Shown here in pieces: positions 1 to 7,823 of a stretch of 64,000 nucleotides of DNA. Within the stretch, counting starts at the first letter, position 1. Every line of letters begins with the position of its first letter. The position numbers and the translations under genes were made by a program. Origin of the DNA: CAZOVB01 sp046541415 (lineage in GTDB: Bacteria > Planctomycetota > Phycisphaerae > SM23-33); the NCBI GenBank assembly GCA_046541415.1, contig JBKHDI010000012.1:1-64000 (forward strand), written 5' to 3'. The notes under the pieces were generated by a model. It worked only from the letters and a program-made list of their open reading frames with translations. It did not search any database and was not told where the DNA came from.

Positions 1-20
1 CGCAAGCGGCGCGGGGCGTC

Positions 21-48
21 TTGCAATGCGTGGTGGAGCGAGCATAAT
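21..48 (+). promoter_or_regulatory. Putative sigma-70-type promoter for the sugar isomerase-like gene
   Basis: TTGCAA at 21-26 and CATAAT at 43-48 are separated by 16 bases and lie about 45 bases upstream of the start codon at 93. This is a pattern match only. The upstream gene lies outside the window, so read-through cannot be excluded. Confidence 0.35.
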
Positions 49-92
49 GGTTGTGCGATACAACGCCACACACATCCGAAAGGAGATCGACG

Positions 93-1055
93 ATGAAACT
101 GGGAGTCATGGCTGCTTTGTTCGGGGGCATGAAGCTGGATGATGCGCTGGACTACTGCCAGAAGGTCGGGCTGGACTGCATCGAATTGCCGTGCGGCCCC
201 TACCCGGGCGACCCGTGGGGCCTGCAGGGGATCCAGAAGTCCAAGACCAAGCTGGCCGAGCTGAAGCGCAAGATCGAAGACCGCGGCCTGGAGGTCCAGG
301 GCATTGCAGCCCACGGCAACCCGGTGCATCCCAACGGCAACGTCGCGCGGGTTCACCACAAGATGCAGCGCGACGCGGTCCTGCTGGCTGAGGCGTTCGA
401 GACGGTGGTGATCAACTTCTCCGGCTGTCCGGGCGGTTCAGACAAAGACAAGACGCCGAACTTCATCACCTGCCCCTGGCCGGACGATTTCGCCGAGGCA
501 TCCCAGTACCAGTGGGAGAAGGTGCTGATCCCCTACTGGAAGAAGGAGAACGACTTTGCCGCCAAGCACGGGGTGAAGATCGCCTTCGAGGCCCATCCGG
601 GCATGACGCTGCACAACCCGGAAGACATCGTCCGCCTTCGCAAGGCGGCGGGCAAGAACCTCGGGGCCAACCTCGACCCGAGCCACTTCTTCTGGCAGGG
701 CATCGACCCCGTCGAGGCGGCCCGCTACCTCGGCGAGAACAAGTGCATCTTCCACGTCCACGCCAAGGATACGGGCATCGACCCGATCAACTCGGCGATC
801 GTGGGCAACCTGGATGTCAAGAGCTACGGCGAGGTCAAGGACCGGGCGTGGGTCTTTAGGACCTGCGGCTACGGCCACGGGGATGAATTCTGGAAACCTT
901 TCATCTCCATGCTGCGACTGTATGACTATGACGGCGTGATCAGCATCGAGCACGAGGATTCGCTGATGAGCATGAACGAGGGCTTCGAAAAGGCCGTCGA
1001 ATACCTCAAGGGCGTCATCCTCCGCGACCCGGCCGGTCAGGCCTGGTGGTTCTGA
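93..1055 (+). CDS. Sugar phosphate isomerase/epimerase-like TIM-barrel protein
   Basis: The 320-residue protein has the xylose-isomerase-like TIM-barrel pattern. Visible pieces are the N-terminal MKLGVMAALFGG strand, IAFEAHPGM near the middle, NLDPSHFFWQG with its Asp and His metal-ligand candidates, IFHVHAKD, and the C-terminal VISIEHEDS strand. The family isomerises or epimerises sugars or inositols in the cytoplasm, often with a divalent metal. The substrate cannot be told from sequence. The start at 93 is preferred to a frame-open codon at 51 because AAGGAG lies just before it and the protein then begins at the first beta strand. The next gene starts 41 bases downstream in the same direction. 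Confidence 0.85.
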   Translation: MKLGVMAALFGGMKLDDALDYCQKVGLDCIELPCGPYPGDPWGLQGIQKSKTKLAELKRKIEDRGLEVQGIAAHGNPVHPNGNVARVHHKMQRDAVLLAEAFETVVINFSGCPGGSDKDKTPNFITCPWPDDFAEASQYQWEKVLIPYWKKENDFAAKHGVKIAFEAHPGMTLHNPEDIVRLRKAAGKNLGANLDPSHFFWQGIDPVEAARYLGENKCIFHVHAKDTGIDPINSAIVGNLDVKSYGEVKDRAWVFRTCGYGHGDEFWKPFISMLRLYDYDGVISIEHEDSLMSMNEGFEKAVEYLKGVILRDPAGQAWWF

Positions 1056-1096
1056 CGCAACACGGGAGCGAAACCAACAGAACTGAGGAAGCCCCC

Positions 1097-1429
1097 ATGG
1101 CGTCACAATCAGCCAAGACGAACGACCCAACCAGAATGAGCAGCCTGGAGGAATCCCGCCAGTGGATGGCCCAGCGGGGAGTTGGGATCAACTGGAACGG
1201 GTTTGGGCGAGTATTTGTCCACATGGCCCGCTGGCTGGTGTTGATCGGTGCACTGCTGCAGTTCTGGACACTGCTCTGGATCGTCCTGAAAGTCAGACAG
1301 TGGACCTGGGGCGCCGGTCTGACAATCCTGACTATCCTGGGCCAGGTCATCATCCTGTTGGCCACGTTCTTCGTATTCGGCTGGGCGCTGCAGTGGCACG
1401 AAGCGCGTCAGCCAGGCACCGATTTCTAG
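1097..1429 (+). CDS. Small two-helix membrane protein, function unknown
   Basis: This is a 110-residue protein with a polar N-terminus of about 35 residues, then two hydrophobic stretches (about 37-60 and 68-92) and a short charged tail. That suggests a hairpin inner-membrane protein. The ATG at 1097 follows GAGGAA at 1085-1090 with good spacing, so it is chosen over the open upstream frame. I do not recognise a family. It lies 41 bases after the TIM-barrel gene and may be cotranscribed with it, but nothing shows a functional link. Confidence 0.7.
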   Translation: MASQSAKTNDPTRMSSLEESRQWMAQRGVGINWNGFGRVFVHMARWLVLIGALLQFWTLLWIVLKVRQWTWGAGLTILTILGQVIILLATFFVFGWALQWHEARQPGTDF

Positions 1430-1437
1430 GGGGCGAC

Positions 1438-1606
1438 TCAGGTTCGCGCCCGGCGCCTCCGGGCCAGCAAGAGGCCCGGAATCAGAAGCGGGGTCGCTGT
1501 CGGTACCGAGATACCCGTTGCCCGGGCCGAAATCCAGGTACAGCTCTGCCCGGGCCAGCGGGCAGATAGACCCCAGGGTCAGCAGAACAATCAATCCGAG
1601 ACGTAT
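1438..1606 (-). pseudogene. Remnant of a short PEP-CTERM-like secreted protein
   Basis: On the minus strand a strong ribosome site (AGGAGG) sits six bases before an ATA codon at 1606. From there the frame reads a signal-peptide-like stretch, RLGLIVLLTLGSICPLARA. After about 30 codons a shift of one frame is needed to continue into VPTATPLLIPGLLLARRRR and a stop. That tail has the shape of a PEP-CTERM sorting signal: a small Pro-rich motif, a hydrophobic helix and an Arg cluster. The missing ATG and the frame break suggest a decayed gene that kept only its ends. It could instead be chance in GC-rich DNA. It fills most of the gap between the small membrane protein and surE; I see nothing else in 1607-1748. 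Confidence 0.35.
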
Positions 1607-1748
1607 GGTTCACCTCCTGTGGACATTCCCGACTTGCCCAGACCGAATCCAATTTTAGGCATACCACTGCCGAGCGGACACGTGAATTTTCCATTCAGCC
1701 TCCTGCCGGGACTTGGGTTCGCCTGCCCGGGCCGGTACACTCTGGCCC

Positions 1749-2519
1749 ATGCGGATTCTACTGACCAACGACGACGGCATTACAGCCCCGGGCATCCGGG
1801 CGTTGTACCGCAACGTTCGCGACCTGGGGCAGATCGAGGTGATCGCCCCGGCGACGGTGCAGTCGGCGGCCGGCCATGGGATTACCATCCGCGACCCCCT
1901 GCGGGTCCGCCGGGTGAAAGTCGGTGACGGCGAATACACCGGGCGGAGCGTCTCGGGCAGCCCGGCTGACTGCGTAAGGCTGGCGATTTCCAACCTGCTC
2001 GATAAGATGCCCGATCTGGTGCTCTCGGGGATGAACGCGGGGGGCAACGTGGGCAACCACGTGTTCTACTCGGGCACGGTGGCAGCGGCGGCCGAGGCAG
2101 CCATGTTCAACCTGCCGGCCATCGCGTTTTCTGCCTCGGCCCTGGTCGAACCGATCGACTTCGACCGCTCTGCCGAATTGTGTCGGGCCGTGCTGGACCG
2201 CCTGCTTGCGCTGCAACTGAAAGGGCGCGACCTGATCAACGTCAACATCCCGCCGCTGGCCGAGGGTGACCCGATCGGCATCCGCGTGGTGCGACAGTCC
2301 AACACCGAAACGCGCGACGTCTACAGGCTGACCGAGCAGACCGACGACTACGACGAGTACCAGATCAGCGACTACGCCTTCGCCCCCGAGCAGGGCGACA
2401 GCGACGTGGTGCTGATCGAGCAGCGATACATTACCATCACGCCGCTGCATGTGGACATGACGCTCCACGACGAGATGCCCCGGCTGCGGACGGTGGACTT
2501 CGGCGGCATAGTCGATTGA
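1749..2519 (+). CDS. surE: 5'-nucleotidase SurE
   Basis: This 256-residue protein starts MRILLTNDDG, the SurE metal-binding loop, and contains SGMNAGGNVG and YSGTVAAAAEA, which are characteristic of the family. SurE is a cytoplasmic metal-dependent phosphatase acting on nucleoside monophosphates and short polyphosphates, tied to stationary-phase survival. Length is normal. The start at 1749 places the first beta strand at residue 1; the frame is open for 12 codons upstream but no better ribosome site is seen. The gene ends 48 bases before the convergent end of the next gene. Confidence 0.95.
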   Translation: MRILLTNDDGITAPGIRALYRNVRDLGQIEVIAPATVQSAAGHGITIRDPLRVRRVKVGDGEYTGRSVSGSPADCVRLAISNLLDKMPDLVLSGMNAGGNVGNHVFYSGTVAAAAEAAMFNLPAIAFSASALVEPIDFDRSAELCRAVLDRLLALQLKGRDLINVNIPPLAEGDPIGIRVVRQSNTETRDVYRLTEQTDDYDEYQISDYAFAPEQGDSDVVLIEQRYITITPLHVDMTLHDEMPRLRTVDFGGIVD

Positions 2520-2567
2520 GCAACGAGAGGACCCGGAGGAATGCGACAGGTTCTGCCCGCGTTGGGA

Positions 2568-3038
2568 TCAGACGGGTTTCTGCTGGCAGAACATGGCCAG
2601 GCAGAACGGTTCAGCCAGCAGGTCGCCGGCAGAGAGAGAGTTCAGGCAGCGGGCGATGGCCAGGCAGTGTTCCTCGAATTCCATCGGCGTCAGGCCCAGG
2701 CCCCGGCAGAGGCTGTCGGCCATGGCAGGAATCTTGCCGCCTTCGGTCAGTTCATCCAGCAGGTACCGCACGGCCGGGTTGACCTGGGCGACAGGCCCGA
2801 GGTTGCGACGGTCCTGCCGGTAGAGATTGGCCCCGCTGCGGGTGGGCTGGACGAGCACGTCGGTGCCCAGGCGGATCGTCTCCGGGTTGCCCGGTGATCC
2901 AGGCCCGACGGGCACGCCGGTCAGGACATATGGCACTTCCATCCACCCGGCCAAGCGACAGTTACTGCTGCCCACGGGGTGGATGAACTGGCGACGGATC
3001 GCCCGTCTGGCGTTGAATACGGATTTGCTGGACGACAT
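2568..3038 (-). CDS. Hypothetical protein, 156 aa
   Basis: I do not recognise a family. The protein begins MSSSKSVFNARRAIRRQFIHP, has a Gly/Pro-rich middle and a helical Cys-containing C-terminal third (PMEFEEHCLAIARCLNSL). It has no signal peptide or membrane helix. The ATG at 3038 is supported by GAGG seven bases upstream. The frame stays open further upstream, but that extension would run into a decayed HEPN-like gene in another frame, so the short form is chosen. Codon use is less biased than in its neighbours, consistent with the odd composition of 2570-3930. Confidence 0.6.
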   Translation of the reverse strand: MSSSKSVFNARRAIRRQFIHPVGSSNCRLAGWMEVPYVLTGVPVGPGSPGNPETIRLGTDVLVQPTRSGANLYRQDRRNLGPVAQVNPAVRYLLDELTEGGKIPAMADSLCRGLGLTPMEFEEHCLAIARCLNSLSAGDLLAEPFCLAMFCQQKPV

Positions 3039-3094
3039 GCAGGGGCCTCGAAGCTCGGGGACACTACTAACATCGGCTAGATCGGGCGAGACGA

Positions 3095-3480
3095 TCAATT
3101 CCGCTTCGGGTTTTTGTAACCACGGCCCTTGTAACGCACGGACTGCTCGAGGGGGTAGAGGTATCGGGCGCGGACCTGGGACTGCACGCTCTTCCACGGG
3201 ACCCCTTTTTCTGGCCTGGCAAAATATCTCACCGTGCGCGAAAAATCCTGCAGAGGGCAATACAGAGCCCAAATACGTGAGTACCGGTTGGTGGTCTTCA
3301 GCGTGCTGTTGCGGGCATCGTGGCTGGTGATCCGGGTTACCTTGTCGTGAGCGAGCAAGGCATCCACCGCGTGCAATGCGGTGTAGAATGCCGCCGTTAC
3401 CGCTCAATCGGAGAAATCCGTTCTATGGTGCCCAGGAACTTCCGATTGTGGAGCCACTGTTCGGTGTGCTTCTTCGGCAT
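3095..3480 (-). pseudogene. Frameshifted HEPN-like domain gene
   Basis: Two minus-strand frames join into one plausible protein. From an ATG at 3480 the frame reads MPKKHTEQWLHNRKFLGTI and stops at TAA after about 27 codons. The next frame picks up at once with AVTAAFYTALHAVDALLAH, continues through SHDARNSTL and LQDFSRTVRYF, and ends at 3095. The order (helix with HNR, then aromatic-rich FYTALHAVDALLA, then SHxxRN, then a Tyr-rich helix) matches small all-alpha HEPN-type proteins, many of which are RNase toxins. The break needs an indel of non-multiple-of-three length, so the gene is probably dead. A sequencing error is the main alternative. Confidence 0.5.
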
Positions 3481-3804
3481 GCGGATAGACTCTGTGGGCG
3501 GTTCCAGGAACGATAAAACGTTTCATTTCATCAGCGGGGATCTGGGTAATCTCTACCGGCCCCACATTCAGACTTCGCTCAAGCTGCACTCAGTTGCGTC
3601 ATGTCGTCGGCCAAGCCGAAATCGAACGCCTCGCTTTCGGGCACGAAAAACAAGCTGATCCTCCCGCCACGGGGGACGGCGTAGCAGGCTTCGATCCTGT
3701 CCGGCCGGTCCGGAACTGACAAACAGGTCATTGCCTTCGGGATGAAACACGTATTGGCGATTGCCATCGGACTGCTCTCGGATGTGGATGTTGTCGCTGC
3801 TCAC
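3481..3804 (-). pseudogene. Decayed upstream partner of the HEPN-like gene
   Basis: Coding-like segments lie in successive minus-strand frames: a GTG start at 3804 with SSDNIHIREQSDGNRQYVFH; then a second frame with EACYAVPRGGRISLFFVPE and FGLADDMTQL; then a third with NVGPVEITQIPADEMKRFIV. Each has sensible codon use only over part of its length. I read this as one gene of about 110-130 codons broken by at least two frameshifts and lying directly upstream of the HEPN remnant. No family is recognised. The arrangement resembles a two-gene toxin-antitoxin pair, but that role is inferred from position alone. Confidence 0.35.
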
Positions 3805-3934
3805 GTGGGTCTCCGCGATGCACGTACCATTCTAATCGAACAGCTCGAGCCGTTTCCATTGAGGAATCACGGTCCGCAACCGATGACAACGCCCTGCCGG
3901 ATCCGCTGCAGGCAATCCGGGTTCTGGTTTGCGT

Positions 3935-4354
3935 CTAATCGCGTTGGGTCTGGGCCTGGATCTCTTTGGCGATCGCGTCGCAGATGGCATTGACGAAGCG
4001 GGGGCTTTCTGCGGTGGAGAAGTCGCCGGCCAGGGCCATCGCCTCGGTGATGGCGACCTTGTGGGGCACGGCGGTCTCGAACATCTCGTAGGCAGCCAGG
4101 CGCAGGACGTTCCGGTCGACCAGGGCCAGGCGATGCAGTTGCCAGTTCCGGGCGTGTCGGGTCAGAGAGGCATCGAGCATTTCTCGCTGGGCCCAGACGG
4201 CGCGGAGGAGCTTGCGGGCATCGTCGACGGTTTCCAGCGGCTGGCGGGAATCGGCGATGAAATCGTCGACCAACTCCATGGCGGATTCGCCTTGGCTGTC
4301 GAGGCAGCAGAGCCCCTGCAGGGCCAGCCGACGGACTCGGGACTGTCGTTTCAC
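3935..4354 (-). CDS. nusB: Transcription antitermination factor NusB
   Basis: This 139-residue all-alpha protein has the NusB pattern: an N-terminal RRLALQGLCCLD helix, an Arg/His-rich middle (NWQLHRLALVDRNVLRLAAYEM) and the conserved end VAITEAMALAGDFSTAESPRFVNAICDAI. NusB joins NusE (S10) on boxA RNA in rRNA antitermination complexes. It lies 39 bases downstream of ribH in the same direction, the usual ribH-nusB pairing, so the two are probably cotranscribed. The start at 4354 gives normal family length. Confidence 0.95.
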   Translation of the reverse strand: MKRQSRVRRLALQGLCCLDSQGESAMELVDDFIADSRQPLETVDDARKLLRAVWAQREMLDASLTRHARNWQLHRLALVDRNVLRLAAYEMFETAVPHKVAITEAMALAGDFSTAESPRFVNAICDAIAKEIQAQTQRD

Positions 4355-4393
4355 GGCAGCATGCTCGCAGGTGAGGTCACTTCGGGAGGCGGT

Positions 4394-4873
4394 TCAGTCG
4401 GATTGGGCAGGCAGTTGGCCCAGGAGGTTGGCCATTTCGATCGCGGCGATGGCGGCCTCGGCCCCCTTGTTGCCCGCCTTGGTTCCCGCCCGTTCGATCG
4501 CCTGTTCGATCGTGTCGCAGGTCAGCACGCCGAAGATGCACGGAACCGGGCCGGACATCGAAACCTGCGCAACGCCCTTGGTCACTTCCGCGGCGATGTA
4601 TTCGTAGTGGTCGGTCCCGCCGCGGATGACCGCCCCAAGGCAGATGACCACATCGTAGCGGCCTGACTGGGCCATCCGCGAGGCCAGGTGGGGGATCTCG
4701 AAGCTTCCGGGCGACCAGGCGACCTCGACATTGTCGCTGTCGACACCGTGGCGCGACAGCGCATCGATCGCCCCACCCAGCAGCTTGGAGGTGATGAACT
4801 CGTTGAAGCGGCTGACCACGATGCCGAAGCTCGCCTCGGCGGGCGCTACCAGTTTGCCGATATATTCTTTCAT
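4394..4873 (-). CDS. ribH: 6,7-dimethyl-8-ribityllumazine synthase
   Basis: The 159-residue protein contains SRFNEFITSKLL, the substrate-binding WSPGSFEIPHLA loop, CLGAVIRGGTDHYEYIA and FGVLTCDTIEQAIERAG, all typical of lumazine synthase. It condenses the ribityl pyrimidine with dihydroxybutanone phosphate in the penultimate step of riboflavin synthesis and usually assembles into pentamers or icosahedral capsids. The His in GGTDHYEY is the expected catalytic residue. It is first of the ribH-nusB pair. The ATG at 4873 follows AGGAG with good spacing. Confidence 0.96.
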   Translation of the reverse strand: MKEYIGKLVAPAEASFGIVVSRFNEFITSKLLGGAIDALSRHGVDSDNVEVAWSPGSFEIPHLASRMAQSGRYDVVICLGAVIRGGTDHYEYIAAEVTKGVAQVSMSGPVPCIFGVLTCDTIEQAIERAGTKAGNKGAEAAIAAIEMANLLGQLPAQSD

Positions 4874-5234
4874 CGCCGGAATGCTCCTTTCCGCCGCCCG
4901 GGGGCCCGGCGCGGCGATCGGACAGTATACGTCACCGCCGCCGGGCTTTACAAGCGCAGATGGCCCGGCAGGGACCCCTGCCGGACGTCGCAGCCCATGC
5001 GGAGGATAAGTCCATGTCAGGTAGTGATTTGGGTCGAAACGCGACGCCCTGAGGTTGTTCGCGGGGCCGGGGTGGGGGGAGAATGTCAGAAAAATCTGAC
5101 CGGTCGGTCATCTTCTTTGGTCCTGCCGGGGCGACATATCTTAGATTCCCAGTGTGCCCCTGCAGGCCGGCCCCGCGCCGGCTGCGGGGCAGGGGGCGAG
5201 GACCTGAACTGCCTCTGGCCCGTCAAGGTGAACC
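4874..5234. other. Gene-free divergent region between ribH and a pilin-like gene
   Basis: No coding frame is convincing here. The region should hold promoters for both divergent genes. An interrupted palindrome at 5098-5111 has arms TGACCG and CGGTCA separated by GT and could be an operator. A GC-rich hairpin (GCCCCGCGCCGGCTGCGGGGC) lies at about 5171-5191, in the likely leader of the rightward gene. No riboswitch class is recognised. Confidence 0.4.
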
Positions 5235-6581
5235 ATGACCACATCCTGTCGCCGTCGCCGTGCTGCCCTTCGGGGCGGCTTTGTGGAGTTAATGGCCGTG
5301 ATTGTCCTGGCCGTGCTGGCCAGCCTCTCGATCGCCATGATCGTCTTCTCGGGTTTCAGCCTGGCCAAGAGCGAGAACGGCCTGGCCGTCCAGCGCGCCC
5401 AGTTGGCGGCGGAGTCCGGGCTGGACTTCACCGGGCAGTTGCTGGGCCAGTGCAGCGTCTCGCCCGGGGCCACCGGCAGCGCCCTGGCCGATTCCCTGGC
5501 CGCCGAACTCCAGGCGCTTCTGGACGGCAGCGGCAACCTCTCGGGCGCTGCGATTGTCTATGCTGACGGCAGCATCTGCATCCCACAGATCTCCCTGGGC
5601 GGCACGATGAGCTTCCAGGCGCAGATCACCGTGCCGCAGCGGCGGGTCATCCATGTCACCGTTACCGGCTACGACCAGCAGGGCCATCAGGTCGCCCGAA
5701 CCGTCCGGATGAACTACACCACGACCTTCCAGCTCGACAGCGCCATGCTCTCGAAGGGTCCGATCGTCATCAACAACGAGATGTCGCTTCTTTCGGTCGG
5801 CAACGACTACGACGCGTCGATGACCAGCATGGCCTCCGGAGACGCGATCAGCTTCAGCGGCGACAGCACGATCTCCGGCGACCTGTCGCTGACCGACCCA
5901 CTGGCAAAGGTCGTCACCACCGCCACGCTGACCGTCGGCGGGACCATCGCCAAGGGCGTCGAGGACGTCGGTTTCCCCGAGTTCGATACCAGCGAACTGC
6001 TGGCCGTGCCCCTGACGACCATCAGCAGCAGCACGCTGGAAGGTACGAGTTACAGCAACATCCGCATCAAGGCCGGGACCAACCCCGTCTTCGACACCGC
6101 CGTGGCGATCAAAGGCGTGATGTACGTCGAATCGCCCAACGTGGTGACTTTCGACGGCGCGACAACCCTTGCCGGCGCGATCATTACCGAAACCCCGCCG
6201 GAGACGGCAAACCCGGCCGAGCACAAAATTGTCTTCGACTGCGACATTGCCTTCCAAGAGCCGTCAACTCTGCCCGATGAGCCGAAGTACGCTGCCGTGC
6301 GCCGGCTGTCCGGCAGTTACATCCTGGCAGAAGGCTTCTCGGTTCGCACGGTCAACAATGCCGAAGGCCCGATCGGCGTGCTGGCAGCCGACCAGATCTA
6401 CACGCAGAACCGCATCAGATCGAAGCTCTACGGGGCCATCATGGCCTACGACACCGGCGGGATCTTCATCTCCGACGACTCGGCGGTCACGGTCGACCGG
6501 GCTAACTGGAACGCCGGCAAGCTGATCGACAACCAGTTGGTCCCCTTGCCCGATACGTACGAGGAAGTCACCGCTCCCTGA
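5235..6581 (+). CDS. Pilin-like secreted protein with N-terminal class III-type signal
   Basis: The 448-residue protein starts with a basic stretch (TTSCRRRRAALRG), then GFVELMAVIVLAVLASLSIA, which looks like a prepilin peptidase site after Gly followed by a pilin helix. LAKSENGLAVQRAQLAAESGL comes next, a pattern shared with PilX-like minor pilins. The rest is beta-rich with many Thr, Ser and Val repeats, suggesting an extracellular beta-solenoid or adhesin-like domain, with no PEP-CTERM tail. It is probably exported through a type II/IV-pilus-like machine. The Glu sits at +3 after the cleavage site rather than the usual +5, so processing is uncertain. AAGGTG precedes the ATG. No partner pilin gene is adjacent. 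Confidence 0.65.
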   Translation: MTTSCRRRRAALRGGFVELMAVIVLAVLASLSIAMIVFSGFSLAKSENGLAVQRAQLAAESGLDFTGQLLGQCSVSPGATGSALADSLAAELQALLDGSGNLSGAAIVYADGSICIPQISLGGTMSFQAQITVPQRRVIHVTVTGYDQQGHQVARTVRMNYTTTFQLDSAMLSKGPIVINNEMSLLSVGNDYDASMTSMASGDAISFSGDSTISGDLSLTDPLAKVVTTATLTVGGTIAKGVEDVGFPEFDTSELLAVPLTTISSSTLEGTSYSNIRIKAGTNPVFDTAVAIKGVMYVESPNVVTFDGATTLAGAIITETPPETANPAEHKIVFDCDIAFQEPSTLPDEPKYAAVRRLSGSYILAEGFSVRTVNNAEGPIGVLAADQIYTQNRIRSKLYGAIMAYDTGGIFISDDSAVTVDRANWNAGKLIDNQLVPLPDTYEEVTAP

Positions 6582-6635
6582 CTGAACCTGCCCGCCCTGC
6601 TCGGGCGCTGAAGGCAAAGTTAACCGAAGCCACAC

Positions 6636-6664
6636 TTGTCCGGATCGGCTGCATCGGCTATCTT
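6636..6664 (+). promoter_or_regulatory. Putative promoter of the dual-specificity phosphatase gene
   Basis: TTGTCC at 6636-6641 and TATCTT at 6659-6664 are separated by 17 bases and lie about 50 bases before the start codon at 6717. This is a pattern match only. Confidence 0.35.
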
Positions 6665-6716
6665 CACCGGCGGAATCCGTGTTTTTCGCCGCTATGTTAT
6701 GACGATCCGGTAATAC

Positions 6717-7823
6717 ATGCCCAGAGATCCCCGGAAGCTGACCACCTGGATACTTGCCTTGGCATCGATGTGCCTGGTCCTGGGCGGCTTGCTCTTTGGC
6801 AGTTGGGCGTTCCAGCGGTACCTGCTGGGTAACTTCCACGCCGTCGTGCCCGGGCAGGTGTATCGGTCGGCCCAGCCCTCTGCCCGGCAGCTTGCCCGCT
6901 GGGTCGAGACCCACGAGATCAGAACCGTGGTCAACCTCCGGGGCCGAAACAACGACAAGCCGCTGTTCCGGGATGAACTGCGGGTCCTGGAGGAGATGGG
7001 CGTAAACGCGGTGGTCCTCCGGTTCGGCGCCTTGGACCTGCCCCCCCGCCACCACCTGCTGGAGTTGATGGACACGCTGAATTCCGCCCCGCGCCCGCTG
7101 CTGATCCACTGCGAGGCAGGGGCCGACCGGACCGGCCTGGCCAGCGTGATGGCCGCCATGGCCGTAGGGGGCCAGTCCTACCAGCAAGCCCTGTCCCAGA
7201 TCTCCCTGCAGTACCTGCACGTCATGTCGCGGGACCGCCACATGGGCGGCATGCTCCGACAGTACGAAGCCTGGTGCGCCCAGGAGGGCCTGGATACAGC
7301 CGGGTGGGAGCGGTTCTGCAGTTGGGCCCGGACTGAATACAGCGTCGGGTACTACCGCTTCCGCATCGTGCCGCCGCGCAACCTGCAGGCCCAGCCGAAC
7401 GAGGAAATCGCCTTGGATGTCACCATTACCAACCTGAGCAACGAAGCCCTTCCGATCACCGGTTCCGGCGAACAGTTCAGGTTGGTCGTCTTCACACGCC
7501 AATGCCGGGACGGATACCCCGTCGATACCATGGTCTGGGCTCCGATCGAGGGCCCGGACATCAAGCCGGGGCAAAGCCGGCAGATCTCCTGCGTCATACG
7601 CGCGCCCGCAGAGACAGGGCGACACACGCTGAAACTGGACATGGTTGGCAGCAGATGGTTCTCGCACAAGGGCTCGCCCCTGGCCGAAATGGTCCTGGAT
7701 GTCGGCAACTGCATGGTCGCCGCCCCCGGTACTGCCGCAGATCAGGCTCTACAGGCCGGCCGAACAGCCCGTCCGGCTCCAACCGCTCCTGTTACATCAC
7801 CAGCCTCTTTCGACCCGCGATAA
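6717..7823 (+). CDS. Membrane-anchored dual-specificity/tyrosine phosphatase with C-terminal beta domain
   Basis: The 368-residue protein has one N-terminal membrane helix (about 10-30), then a cysteine phosphatase domain with VYRSAQP and the P-loop HCEAGADRTG (nucleophile Cys132, Arg138). Residues about 205-330 look like an immunoglobulin-type beta sandwich (EIALDVTITNLSNEALPI). The Pro/Ala-rich tail shows no motif. The catalytic loop indicates hydrolysis of phosphoester bonds on protein, lipid or sugar. The anchor puts the enzyme at the membrane, most likely on the outer face, but topology is not certain. Its last 32 bases overlap the end of the convergent methyltransferase gene. Confidence 0.8.
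   Translation: MPRDPRKLTTWILALASMCLVLGGLLFGSWAFQRYLLGNFHAVVPGQVYRSAQPSARQLARWVETHEIRTVVNLRGRNNDKPLFRDELRVLEEMGVNAVVLRFGALDLPPRHHLLELMDTLNSAPRPLLIHCEAGADRTGLASVMAAMAVGGQSYQQALSQISLQYLHVMSRDRHMGGMLRQYEAWCAQEGLDTAGWERFCSWARTEYSVGYYRFRIVPPRNLQAQPNEEIALDVTITNLSNEALPITGSGEQFRLVVFTRQCRDGYPVDTMVWAPIEGPDIKPGQSRQISCVIRAPAETGRHTLKLDMVGSRWFSHKGSPLAEMVLDVGNCMVAAPGTAADQALQAGRTARPAPTAPVTSPASFDPR

Noticed and set aside
2541..2897. Plus-strand frame of 118 codons after surE
   Set aside because: It is antisense to the 156-residue minus-strand gene, which has a ribosome site and better codon use.
6264..7667. Open frame of 467 codons on the minus strand
   Set aside because: It is opposite the phosphatase gene with its intact HCEAGADRTG motif and shows no motif of its own.
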